From: Cyathus striatus
Lineage: Eukaryota > Basidiomycota > Agaricomycetes > Agaricales > Nidulariaceae
Assembly (NCBI GenBank): GCA_025738555.1
Contig: JAOVFP010000020.1
Coordinates: 2,108,001-2,172,000 of the forward strand
Direction: 5' to 3'
DNA: 64,000 nucleotides
This document shows positions 46,870 to 57,976 of the stretch, piece by piece. The notes below the pieces were generated by a model. The model did not search any database, was not told where the DNA came from, and was given only the letters and a program-made list of their open reading frames with translations. Position 1 is the stretch's first letter, and each line of letters opens with the position of its first letter. Position numbers and translations under genes: made by a program.

Positions 46870-47824
46870 ATGTCCAAGTCTTCTGCGTTGCCACTGTTCC
46901 CCGACTTGACCAACCACCACATCCACACCAACAGCGCCTCATCTAACGTGCCCACGTGCCTCCATCTACTCCGATCACACCACCATCCATTATGGAACAA
47001 TGCGGGCTATATAGCCTCAGCATCCCCAATGTCCCAGCTGTACTTAGTAAGGGTCATCGTACCACCCAAGGACCCTGGTCAACGCCCCCCACCAGATGTG
47101 CTTATGCACATCCATGCGTCGACTCACAACAGCGTTGTTCCTATTCTACACCATTATTTCGGAGAAGTATACCAGGACTCCTGCACTCACCACAAGAGTG
47201 AAGTAGAAAAGCAGAACCCCGAACTTGCCTTTGTCATTCTGCTATACCACTCCTACCCCAACCTATCAGACCTTCTAGACACGCCCATCTTCGTAACAAA
47301 CCCCGTGCTCGCTGTTTCAACATTCCACCATCTAGTTGATATCTTCCTTTTTCTCTACGCGCAGAAGATATCCTTTCGCGGAGAATTTACAAGCGGTGTC
47401 CTTGTCAACCCTAACGATGGAACTGTGAAGCTACAGTTCTTCTCTACCGCAGTCGAAGAGCACGGTAGGCTATTCTGTCTCTGTGTTAGCAATCACTGAC
47501 AATCACCCAGACACAATTGACTTGCGTACCATTGGAAACATATTCGCCGCTGTCTTTCACACTTGTACCAGCGATGTCTGTGGCGCCTTCAAAGAATCAT
47601 TAGATCTCGCGCAAAAGCTCCAGTTTTTCGCCCAGTGTGACGTTTTGGATATACGACACTCATTGGATTCATTAGAGCTTGGCATTCGGAAGATGAACCC
47701 AGATAATGAAGCCGTTACCACTGAGGTCGAGCACCTTGTCTTCGAAGACGACGAGTCGGATGTATGGTCCGTGAGCGAAAGGTCATCTCCAGCCGGATAC
47801 TCCAGGCACGGAGATTATCACTAA
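46870..47824 (+). CDS. Cluster gene 8, second subfamily of the pseudokinase-like family, 302 aa
   Basis: Exons 46870-47464 and 47511-47824, phase-1 intron of 46 bp at the same site as in other members. It starts MSKSSALPLFPDLTNHHIHT. Motifs: YIASASPMSQLYLVRVIVPP, ILHHYFGEVYQDSCTHH, FVILLYHSYPNLSDLLDT, TFHHLVDIFLFLYAQ, SFRGEFTSGVLVN, VKLQFFSTAVEEH, then DTIDLRTIGNIFAAVF and DLAQKLQFFAQ. The C-terminus is longer (EDDESDVWSVSERSS and about ten more residues). It is the most diverged intact member, which shows that the motif set and intron position are old and constrained. Confidence 0.82.
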
Positions 47825-48887
47825 ACAGCTTCAAATCTCGAAGTTTGGTCACATCTGCGTACTGCTCTACATAGGAAATGATACGGAGTAGAATAACGTA
47901 CCTTTGTGAATCTTATACCCTCAACATATGCATCCCTTTGCTGCTCGTGTTAAACACCGTCTTCAGATAGGAATGATATCGGTATATCGAGCCTTTCGAT
48001 AGGTTACAGAAGCCAGGGTAATGGCATGGGTAGTATCAGGTCATCTTGCAACAGTAGGTAGGACTACTTTATCTCTAACCTAGTAGTGGTTGTAGTATCA
48101 GAAACGAACAATAACGGTGGAAGTAAGGCGGACATACCTCTGGTACGAAGATGACGGTCGAATTGTGCATATAAGCATGCTTCTTGCTATTATTTCACTG
48201 GAAAAATAATACAAGCAAGATTCCAACAGTGAAAAGGAAGAATTGAACTGCGAAGCTGAAGTGGTTGGGTTGTAGGTAGTAGTGTGGGACCCGCAAGGAC
48301 CTAGCTGAGTACTGTGACCAATCAACCGGTAACACCGTCACGGAACTATTTTTATCTTGTAGGCTTATGTATTTGTATATGTATCATTAGCCTCTACAAT
48401 ACACAAATGTTCGATCATCGACTTGTGCTTCGGACAAGCTTCGGACTCCCAGGACCATATCCTCAGAACAGCCTCCCCCCCTTCTTTACCACTCTCCGCA
48501 GTAGCATCAGCACACTACCTTACACGCTACCCGACAAGAGCGGGCTATCATCTGAGAACTGTCAGAATGCTGTATACGGACTCGAGGATATTAGAAGACA
48601 TCCCTGTGGTCGTTTGTCCGTCTACAACAACCATAAGAGCAGTTTGTAGCACGTCGGAGGTCGATTAACATGGCCTATGCAACTAAAAAGTGACTACAAC
48701 TGCATAGCGGCTTGAGGTGGTCAACTCGATCTTGAAGTTCTAATACAAACATCAAACAGTAATTATCTTTTAGTTTACTGTGGGAACGATTTGGTTGTGG
48801 GTTTTGACTGGGTGTCGACGGAAGGGGAGGACGATGCAGTGATGTTTACTTGGTAGCATTGTTTAAATGCAAAGAAGTAACTCATCC
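47825..48887. repeat. Downstream block D after gene 8 (distal part only)
   Basis: Begins within block D (CTCGAAGTTTGGTCACATCT at 47836, compare 29873) and runs through the CTTCGGACTCCCAGGACCAT landmark (48440) to about 48880, where it meets the inverted block of pseudogene 9. Confidence 0.65.
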
Positions 48888-49823
48888 TTACGACCAAGTA
48901 AGATACACTGCGGGATCGAGCGACAAGGCCGCCTCGCCTTGGCAACTGCCCTCAACGATTCCCTCCTCTGAGGTAGACCTTATTGAAGTTGGACCATGAA
49001 TGCATGATCTCCAATCTGTCCAAGGGACGTGTTGAGAGCGTATTCGAGGAAAGCCAGGTCTATCAGCACGTTTACCTTTCCTGGAGTGTTCCTTCCAGCA
49101 GCCCGTGACTGCGGATCGTTCTGCTTCCTCCGATGCGATCGAGGTCAACGATGACGTCCACTGGGGGATCGATGCCCAGGTATGAGAAATATACGAGGTT
49201 GGAATATGCATGGTGGTCACATTGTATAAGGGTAGTGTGGTATAGACGGGCCTGCGGTAGGCTGTGGTCGACGAGGGATATGGCTCAAGATTTGTCGCCA
49301 GGTCAGGTGCAAAGTCATTGGCACAATGACTTCCACCACGCTAGTTCGTTTCCATCTTGACCACCGACGTATCGAGGAAAACTGCGGGCGTGAATACGCG
49401 GGAGTACGTGGTGGATGAGGACAGTGTTGGACTTACTGGGGCTGAGCTATGGTCGGTAGAGAGTTGGGCTTTATCCTGAATGTTAGGTTAATGACGCGCT
49501 TTCGGTAACGTTGATATGATGGTTCATCTTCGAATAGACCTCGTGAACCAACGAGATCCAGACAAACTAGTATCCGAATGATCCATGCATTGGTATAAGT
49601 ACAAAATATAGTTTTTAAACAACAACTGTAAGACTCGAGTCTCTAATGCGATGTAACTAGGACATGTCAGAGAGACATGGAGGATAGCTAAGTGTTTAAA
49701 AAATCACTGCAATGAGAGCAAAAACGATGCAAGATGAGAGGGGTAAGTAACCAGGAAAATTGTGGTGGGTAGCCTGAAGCAGAAGATAAGCTCCGTGAGT
49801 AGCGACTGTAGTTGAGAATGACT
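48888..49823 (-). repeat. Inverted downstream block D of pseudogene 9
   Basis: Minus-strand equivalent of 30915-31884. It contains the same unidentified coding relic (AGGTCAACGATGACGTCCAC region at 49140) and the GTTACATTGG-type landmark near 49640. Confidence 0.6.
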
Positions 49824-50754
49824 TTAATTGGTGGACCAAACATCCGAATCATCCTCAATGGCTACGGTGCCCCCGTTACCACCAAATTGCTCGTTGTCAG
49901 TGTTGACTGCGTTCAGTGAGCCTTGCAAGGCATGCAAGGAGCTCCATGCATTCGAGCTGTGTCTCTGCTCGAAGAACTGAAGTGATCGCGCGAGCTGAAA
50001 GGCCTGCAAAAAGATTCCGCCGGCGGTAGCAGCATTGGGATACAAGATGGTAGTGAACATATCCCCGAGAGCGCGTAGGTCGTGTGTATCTGTGGTACAT
50101 TCAGTAACCGCCAACGAGGTAAAGGAGAAGAATCACCTTGTACTTCGACTGCGAAAGCAAAGTTATGTACCTTCACGCCTCCATCGGCCGGGTTTACGAG
50201 GACATAAGACGCAAACGCACCATCAAAGGATACATCCTGCGCGTTGAGAAACAGGAAGAGATCAGCCAAATAGCTGAAGGCTAAGACTGAAAGAGCGGGA
50301 TGGGTATCGAAAAAGTCGGTGTCCACATAATGCAATAGGCTGGGGTCAGAGCGATATGGCAGAATCACGATAGCGAACCGAGGAGCCTGTGTTCCTCCTA
50401 CAGATGTACAGTGAGTGCAGGAGGAGTTCTGGTATACTTCACCGAAGTAGTGGTGAAGAACATCGTGACTCCCTCGTGCAATGAAGCGCGTATGTGCATG
50501 AGTACATCTGGTGGAGGACGGCGCTGGCCTGATGGATTGGGGGCTACGATCCTGACGAGATATAGAGCTAACACTGGAGATGCTGAGGCGACAAAGCTGG
50601 CTCCATTAGAGGATGGGTGGGGGGTTGGATGGCGCAGATGAAGCTTGTCGGGGATGGTTGACGAGAGACTCTAGGTGTGGATGTGGCGGTCGGAAAGGTT
50701 AGCCAGAGGAAGCGAAGTAGAACGAGGCTCAGTTATGTCACGTGCTATTACCAT
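49824..50754 (-). pseudogene. Cluster pseudogene 9
   Basis: Full-length minus-strand family copy related to genes 2 and 3, starting MVIARDITEPRSTSLP. There is an in-frame TAG at about 50670 where relatives read Gln or Gly (HIHT-stop-SLSSTIP), and a 1-bp loss near 50464 (GGAGTCACGATGTTCTT against GTCACCGATGTTCTT). The remainder is intact: ILPYRSDPSLLHYVDT, LADLFLFLNAQ, SFDGAFASYVLVN, VKVHNFAFAVE, exon 2 HDLRALGDMFTTIL and DDSDVWSTN. Head to head with gene 10. Confidence 0.85.
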
Positions 50755-50844
50755 ATTGGATGCGTTATGGAAACGAGCAAAAATACGGTCTGTTCGAGCG
50801 ACTTTTATTGCTAAAGGTATGGGTAAAATTTATATGGGTGACTT

Positions 50845-51101
50845 CTTTTGACAGGTGTGCGGTAGAGTGTTGAATGGGAGGGAATGAAGGCATTGGGCCT
50901 TTTCGCGGGGTGATATAGAGTCTTGGTAGAGACACCGGATATGGGATAGCATAAGTTTCACAAGTTTTAAGAACCTCGATGTGATCTAAAAATACTTTAT
51001 CCCATATCCGGTGTCTCTACCAAGACTCTATATCACCCCGCGAAAAGGCCCAATGCCTTCATTCCCTCCCATTCAACACTCTACCGCACACCTGTCAAAA
51101 G
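50845..51101. promoter_or_regulatory. Palindromic divergent promoter with 104-bp identical arms
   Basis: Arms 50845-50948 and 50998-51101 are exact inverted repeats by my base-by-base reading, with a 49-bp spacer. Each arm contains the outward TATA cassette (GGGGTGATATAGAGTCTTGG / CCAAGACTCTATATCACCCC) and CCGGATATGGGATA / TATCCCATATCCGG next to the spacer. It separates pseudogene 9 from gene 10. Confidence 0.92.
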
Positions 51102-51192
51102 AGGCCACTCATATATTCTCTAGCCAGACTTTTACCAACAAACGTTGATCAAAGAGGTCATATTTCTTGCTCATTTCCATAAAAAATCCAAT

Positions 51193-52121
51193 ATGGCGAT
51201 GGCGATAGCACGTGACTCTACTGATTCCGCTGCGCTTCCCTTCTGCGAGTTTTCCGACCACCACATCCACAACCACAGTCTTTCGACGACGGTCCCCGAC
51301 AAGCTTCATCTGCACCATCCAACCTCCCATCCATCCTATAATGAAGCCAGCTATGTCGCATCAGCGTCTGCAGAGTCACCTCTGTATCTCGTCAGGATCG
51401 TAGTCCCCAATCCACCAGGCCAGTGCCGTCCTTCACCAGACGTGCTCATGCACATACTCTCTTCGCCTCACGAGGGAGTCACCAGCGTTCTTCACCACTA
51501 CTTCGGTGAAGTCTATCAAGATTCCTCCTGCAGTTGCTGTAGAGGTGGAGGAGAAAGCCAACGCCCCCAATTCGCTTTAGTCATCACGCCCTTCTACTCC
51601 TACCCCAACCTATCCGAACTCGTTGATACGCGCAGTTTCACTATCAACCCCATTTTCGCTGTCTCAGCTTTCAGTCATTTGGTTGATCTCTTCCTGTTCC
51701 TCAACGCGCAGCGTGTATCCTTTGGCGGTACGTTCGCGTCCTACGTCGTCGTAAACTCGACCGATGGGAGCGTGAAGGTGCAGAGCTTTGCTGTCGCAGT
51801 CCAAGAGCAAGGTGATTCTTCTTCTTTATCTCGCTGGCGGCTACTGAAAATACCACAGATACACACGACCTGCGCACTCTTGGGAACATGTTCGCCACTA
51901 TCTTGTATCCCAATACAGCTGCTGGCGGTATCTTTATGCAGGCATTGCGCCTTGCACGAATGCTTCAATTCTTCGAGCAGAGTCACAGCTCGGATATTTG
52001 GAACTCCTTGCGTGCCTTGCAAGGCTCAATGAATGCAGCCAGTGCTGCCAACGAGCAGCTTAGTAGTAACGGGAACATTGTAACTGTCGAAGATGATTCA
52101 GATGTTTGGTCCGCCGAGTAA
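51193..52121 (+). CDS. Cluster gene 10, pseudokinase-like family, 293 aa (reference member)
   Basis: Exons 51193-51811 and 51859-52121, phase-1 intron of 47 bp. Residue positions used for the fold inference: HHIH 23-26; YLVRIV 65-70 (Arg68 at the usual Lys); HEGVTSVLHHYFGEV 93-107 (C-helix/beta-4-like); ALVITPFYSYPNL 128-140 (beta-5/hinge-like); AFSHLVDLFLFLNAQ 159-173 (alpha-E-like); SFGG 176-179 in place of HRD, followed by ASYVVVN; VKVQSFA 194-200 with Ser198 in place of the DFG Asp; DLRTLG 210-215 (helix-F-like DxxSLG); DDSDVW 285-290 at the end. SSCSCC (111-116) may bind metal or be structural. Conserved Asp, Asn and Lys of an active kinase are all absent. Confidence 0.85.
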
Positions 52122-54159
52122 AGTTCATTTTCAACTAATCACCACTCACGTAGCTCATCTTCAGGCTGCCCACCGCTGCAATTGATTTTCGTTACATACC
52201 CCTTTCATCTTGTATCGCCCATGCTCTCATCACATTTCTATTTGTTACAAATCTATTGAAGATTTTGCTATCCCCTATCGATTCCTCCACGCCTCGCTCT
52301 AACATGCCTTAGTAACATTGGATTAGAGTCTTATACTTAGTTGTTGTTCGGAAACTATATTTTGTATTTATACCAATGCCTGGATCGCGTATGGATCATT
52401 GAATACTAGTTTGTCTGGATCTCGTTGATTTGCGTAGTTGATATACTTAAAGACGTAGTGCGTATCAACGATCATATCAACGTTACCGAAAGCAGCAACA
52501 CATCGCCAATCCGACCTCAGCATGAAACCCGGCTCTCCACTACAACCCAGCTCCAGCATACTGTCCTCATTCACCGCGTTTTCCTGCTGTCCTCCAAGCA
52601 CCTAAGGGTTCAACAAATCACAAGGTGAGAATGATAGCAAATAAAAGGATATCATACCTCGTCCATCTATGAGAGTGGTCTACAGATATGTCCTACGTCC
52701 GCGAGGATACGTCGGTGATAGGAATATGAACTAGCGCCTTCAAGTTCAGCCCGGCCTGGACCATATCCCTCGTCCCTCGTCGACCATAGCCCATCTTCAT
52801 AACGTACCCTCATCCATGACCACCACGTGCCGTTCCGCTCGTTGCTAGATTTCTCATATCTGAGCATTGACGCTGGGAGTCACGGTACAATCCTCTCGGC
52901 ACTCTTGGACGAGTCAGAGATGCGTACCCCTCTGGTCGACACTCCAGTCCTGGCCCATTTGAATCACCGCACCCTCCGCTAGATCACCTATCCTATCACG
53001 ACACTCTTATAGCTCAGAACTTGGGTCAGAACGTCGTTGCACCACTACTACAAGTAACATATTGGCATACCTTATGCCTCTGCTTCTTTAGCCGCCCATC
53101 AACCACGAACCTTCCTTCCCAAAACTTCAACCACCAGACGCGTTGGGGATGGTCTCATTCACCGATTATCCACAGAACGAAACGAAGCTTGACGGTGGGG
53201 CCGGCGTCCGAGTCTTCAGGTTGTAGAAATGTGACGTGGCAGCTTCGCTTGGTGACAAATAGAGACGAAGCAAGCAAAACGCAAGCGGCAGGTATTGAAA
53301 CCAAGGAAAGGTGGGCTATACAATCAGGTGGTAAAGGCGTTAGTCAGAAAAGGCGTGTTAAGATCGTCAAATTATAAAGATAATCAAGAGCGGATTTCAG
53401 ATACAAAAGGGTAGAAAATAGTTTCAGCAGAAGTTTGTATGCAAACTTCAGGCAGAAATCTCGAGGTTTGGTTACATCCGCGTACCACTCTCTGTAGGTA
53501 GTGTAACAGGGTGGAATAACGTACCTTTGTGAGTCTCATACCCCAAGCATATGTGGGCCGTATCCCTTATCCCTTTGCCGCTTGTCTAACCGTCTTCAGG
53601 TAGGAATGCAATCGATAAATCGAGCCTTTCGATAGGTCACACAAACCAAGGCAATAGCGTAGGAAGTATCAAGTCGTCGTGTCAGGAGATACAATCATTT
53701 TATCTCTTCTTAGTGGCTGTAGTTGGTGGTAGTATCAATCTTGGAACGAACAATAGTGGATATAGGGCGAACATACCGATTGCATACTGCTGGTACGAAG
53801 ATGGCGGCCGAATCGTGCATATAACCATGCTCCTTGCTTTTGTGTCACAACAGATGGAATATGAGCAAAATTCGAACAGCGAAAAGACGGAGTTGAACTG
53901 CGAAGCTGAAGGTTGCGGTTGGGTATGGTTGGGTTGTACGTAGTAGCATGGGACCCACAAGGACCCAGATGAGTTCTGTGACCAATCAACCGGTTACACC
54001 GTCATGGAACTATTTTTATCTTGTGGGCTTATGTATTCGTATGTTTATCATAATCCTCTACAAATTGACAATACAAAAATGTTCGCTAACATCGATCATT
54101 GACAATCCCGTAGACCGAGAATATCAATGCGTTACCATATCCTCAGGACAGACTTCCCC
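52122..54159. repeat. Downstream block D after gene 10
   Basis: Full-length copy of block D, closely matching 28700-30500 (TTCAGATACAAAAGGGTAGA at 53394, compare 29809; CGTCCGAGTCTTCAGGTTGT at 53206). It is interrupted by the element at 54160 and resumes at 55599 (CCCCTTACTTACCACTCTCC). Confidence 0.75.
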
Positions 54160-55597
54160 CAGGACCCCTGATAATCCCTATAACAGTTAGTTCCTCGAAA
54201 AAAAAAATTTGTCCGGACTGTCATAAACGAAATTTTGAAATTTTGTCCGGATAGTGTCTAGGTTCGCCCGCCAGGCTCAGGATTTGTCCGGATTGAGTGT
54301 TCTAAGTTCAAAAAATCAGTATTTTCATTTTTTTTTTTTTCAATTCCACGAAATCAAGCTTCTAGAAGACGCAAACCAAAACCTATGTATATTAGATTGA
54401 AGTAAAAACAAATTGCTGTAAGTCAGAACTATATTCTAATCATCATCATCATCAGAAATATTGTTGTTTTTCGTCCTACTATTAAAAATCTTTAGTGCTG
54501 CTGCGAGTTGAGCCTTTTGGGATTGAAGATCACAAAATATGTCCATATAGAATTTGCTATTCAAGGCAAGGCCAATATTAGACTGAAGGGTGATAGCATC
54601 CGAGGGAATGGTTGTTAGAAATTGAATGAGTGCAATCAGTTGGAAGTAGAAGTTACTGAGGAGGAAAGTTGCCTTCAGTGTAACATGAAAGTAATTTGCA
54701 GTACTGTTCTCGAAGATCTGAACACCTGAACTTGAGATAGCTGAAATGGTTGATGAATCAGTTATAGCTGCATGTTTTACATTTTTCCCTGGAGCCTTCG
54801 AGTACATTGTTAAGACTGTTCTGATTGTTAACATTTAAGCAAAAGATAGTTTGCAATACACCTACCATGCACAATGCAAGGACCAAATAAAACGATAGAA
54901 ATAGAGTGTAGATTGACTACGAGAGCAATACGAGAGGCAGAATAATTATTGTTTGAATTGCTCCAGAGCATATACAGCAGTTTATATAGTGGAATAAAAT
55001 AAGATAAGGCGGAACATGAGTACTGCATGATGGAGGTATGGATCATCCTTGAGTGAAATAATGCAGCGACATTGTGAAGACAAGGAAACGATAAAATGAC
55101 TAGAAAAATTAAAAGTTGAATGTCTTGTCTAGTCATCGGGCAGTCGTAGGTAAGTATTCGCTGTATCCCAAGCCTATCCAAGCTCAGGCTGTTTCGGGTG
55201 GCTCACGGAGATGAGCGAACTGTCATTACAGTGCTTGTTCAGGTATATAATAGGGAATGATTGAAAACGTCGGTCAGAGTGAGATTCGGTGATTAGAGAA
55301 AGCCACAGATGAATGTTGACGTTGAGCGCTGAGCAACAGGCGCAGTCAGTAGACATCAAGCCTGGGAAACCATAAAAATTATCTAAGCATTGGTGATGTC
55401 ACTGGTCAGCCACTTGGTATTTGTCCGGACAGGGATCTTACATCTGAAATTTTTGACCGTCGATGTCCGGATGGGTGGGCAGAGTTTGACTGTATTTTTC
55501 CCCAAAAAACGTCCGGATTGCGACAAAGTTCCGGGGCCATAGGCCCCGGTTTGTGTCTGGATTGGCGACTAAGTGTAGTAGGGATAATCAGGGTCCT
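54160..55597. mobile_element. 1.44-kb hAT-like element carrying a gene
   Basis: It interrupts block D. The ends are inverted: CAGGACCCCTGATAATCCCT at the left, and AGGACCCTGATTATCCCTAC on the opposite strand at the right, with similarity running about 30 bp in. TTCCCC flanks both sides and may be part of the target duplication. Subterminal GTCCGGA motifs occur three times near the left end (54211, 54245, 54286) and three times near the right end (55433, 55465, 55511), as expected for transposase binding sites. No transposase is present, so it must be mobilised in trans. CAGG-type ends and a 6-8 bp duplication suggest hAT; class not proven. Confidence 0.75.
54436..55181 (-). CDS. Unknown two-exon gene carried inside the hAT-like element, 231 aa
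   Basis: Exons 55181-54866 and 54815-54436 with an intron of 50 bp (GTAGGT...ACAG) that keeps frame. The first exon has hydrophobic stretches (IQLLIFLVILSFPCLHNVAA, SYFIPLYKLLYMLW, ALVVNLHSISIVLFG) that could span a membrane. The second has a long amphipathic region (FYFQLIALIQFLTTIPSDAI, LQSQKAQLAAALKIF) and ends in an Asp run. No similarity to a transposase or to any family I know. It could be a captured host gene fragment. Another ORF immediately upstream (55359-55174) may supply a further exon. Confidence 0.5.
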
Positions 55598-56541
55598 CTT
55601 CCCCTTACTTACCACTCTCCGCAGTAGCATCAGTGCACTCCCTTACACGCTTACTCCGACAAGAGCGGGCTGTCATCCTGGAACTGTCGGAAATTAGAAT
55701 GCTGCGTACCACTCGAGGATATTAGAAGACACCACACCAGTGCTCATTTATCCATCCACTACAACCTTGAAGAAATTGCACTCCAGAAGCATTGAGCTTC
55801 TTCATATATTCAGCCATCTGTCCCGCGTCCTTGAATGTACGTCGCTTTTTCTCGCTACTTGCTAAACTAGAGAGGTTTGCCAGTGTGCCAGAACGTCCAG
55901 ACATCAAATGTCTCTTGACCGTGACTCAGATGTGCGCTTAGTTAATGACTGAGCAAATCCACTCCATCTCTGTTCTCGTTTGAGCTAGCTGATATCTTCA
56001 AAGACTTGAAGTTGAATTTACTATTGGAGTCTATTCTCGTACTTGGGTCGATCCCCCCTGCTTACAGGTTCACCATTTACAGGCGCTTAATCATTCACAG
56101 TTGCGTGGTTGCTCAATAACTTCACGCACCACTCGTCTTATTCAGTAAGCCGCTCGCCCCCCATTTAAAATAGATAGATTCAACATTTCTTGAGGATTAT
56201 AGATATGATATACATCATGCGTTTATTTAAACGCTTGCCAATTTGACATGATATTAATACTTAGAATCTTCCGAGACCAGTCTTCTTGAGGTTGCCCATC
56301 TGATGTTAAATGTGTAAGCCCCCATTATGTTTAGTGCATTTATAAGTACCTTCGCCACTTGAAAGATGAATATTAAACGTTGATAATATTGCTCATGCTG
56401 TGTTGCTTGCACAGCTGTGACTCTGACATTGGGGTGAAAGGAGGCATTGGACCTCTTTGAGGGATGATATCATAGAGACAATTATTTTTAGCAATGGCTG
56501 TTTTGGTGAGTACTGCGCTTCTCTTTCGTTTTTAATGGCTG
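55598..56541. other. End of block D and unique intergenic sequence
   Basis: 55598-55760 is the interrupted remainder of block D. 55760-56400 shows no supported ORF. 56430-56475 carries an inverted half promoter cassette (GGAGGCATTGGACCTCTTTG, GGGATGATATCATAG), probably the left arm of a decayed palindrome for pseudogene 11. Confidence 0.5.
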
Positions 56542-56730
56542 GTGCGGAACGAGATGTATATTTTTAACGAGGGGGTCAGCGCGTCTCTTTCACTTATTGT
56601 TAGCAAGGTCTGGCGCTTCTCTTGCACCTATTGTTCAGTGTTCGCGAGGGCCGGAGTGCCTCTTTCACTTATTGTTAGCGAGGGCTTGCACTACTCTTTC
56701 ACTTTTGATGGCTGGCGGAATACTGGGCGA
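56542..56730. repeat. Short degenerate tandem repeat upstream of pseudogene 11
   Basis: CTTTCACTTATTGTTAGC-type units, about 35-60 bp apart, repeated four to five times (GGCTGGTGCGGAAC, GCGCGTCTCTTTCACTTATT, GGAGTGCCTCTTTCACTTAT, GCACTACTCTTTCACTTTTG). They sit where other members have the palindrome centre. Confidence 0.6.
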
Positions 56731-56739
56731 AAGACTCCA

Positions 56740-56825
56740 GCTAAAAATATGTGTCTCTATATCACTGTCCCTCCAAGAGATCCAATACTTCCTTCCCATA
56801 CCGTTCAACACTCCAGCTGTAGCTC
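56740..56825 (+). promoter_or_regulatory. Promoter cassette of pseudogene 11
   Basis: CAGCTAAAAATATGTGTCTC, TATATCACTGTCCCTCCAAG, then TTCAACACTCCAGCTGTAGC. A diverged form of the family cassette. Confidence 0.55.
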
Positions 56826-56954
56826 ACCTGCTAAAATATCTCACTTGTGTAAGTTATAGCCGCGTCCATTGACTCAGCAAAAACGACCTCTAACAGACCA
56901 CATTTCTTTCTCATTTCGATACTTGAATCCAATAAGTACGACAACGACAAATCG

Positions 56955-57976
56955 ATGGCAGCACCACGTGACCGTTCGCTTCCCATATCCGGGTTATCCG
57001 ATCATCACATCCATACCCAGTGTCTCTCGACAACCGTCTATGACAAGCTTCATCTACACCATCCACTCTCCCATTTGTCCTGGAATGAAGTTAGCTATGT
57101 CGCTTCAGTATCTACAGAGTCACCTCTGTATCTCATTAGGATTGTAGCCCCTGGCAATCGACCTGGCCAGCATCCTCCACCAGATGTACTCATGCACATA
57201 CGCGTATCGGTGCATGAGGGAGTCGCCAACGTACTTCACCATCTTTGGTGAAGTGCATCAAAATTCATCATGCGGCTTCTGTAGGAGTGGAGGAGAAAAT
57301 CAATGCCCCCAATTCGCTTTCATCATCACACCTTACTACTCTTACCCCAACCTATCAGATCTACTAGACACACGCTGCTCCACCAACAACCACGCTTTCT
57401 CAGTCTCTGTCTTTCTTCACTTAGTCGATCTCTTTGTGTTTCTCAACGCACAGAAGATATCTTTCTGTGGTACACTCCCATCCTATGTCTTAGTAAACCC
57501 TAACTACGGGAGTGTCAAGGTACAGAACTTTGGTATTGCAGTCGAAGAAAACGGTAAGACTACTCATTATCTCGTTAATATTCGTTAATAATTCCACAGA
57601 CACGCAGGACCTACACTCTGTCGGGAATATATTCACTACCATGTTTTATTCCAATAGGGATGTATCACCGATGGTCAAGGAATCGTTACGCCTAGCACGA
57701 AAGCTCCAGTTTTATAACCATAGCGATGCGCTGTAGATTTTGAACTCTTTGCATACCTTGCAAGTCATACTTAGTCCGGTCAACGAAGGTATTACTGGTT
57801 GTCTCGCCAGCTCCAACGTAACACCCTACAACGATTCGGATGTATGGTCATTACGCGATAGCCCATCGCCATTTTCGGATTCTACTAGCCATAGCGTTAA
57901 TTGCTATGCAACTTTATCTGCATCTGGAGGTGCCTCGTTGTCAGAATCAGTATTTCTCAGTGCAAAAGCCTCTTGA
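56955..57976 (+). pseudogene. Cluster pseudogene 11
   Basis: It starts MAAPRDRSLPISGLSDHHIH and is readable to VLHH, where a 2-bp loss near 57240 breaks the frame (CACCATCTTTGGTGAA against CACTACTTCGGTGAA). The frame resumes with FGEVHQNSSCGFC, FIITPYYSYPNLSDLLDT, VDLFVFLNAQ, SFCGTLPSYVLVN and VKVQNFGIAVEEN. Exon 2 (from about 57600) has DTQDLHSVGNIFTTMF and then TAG at about 57735. Interestingly the segment reads NFG, the closest of all members to DFG. Confidence 0.85.
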
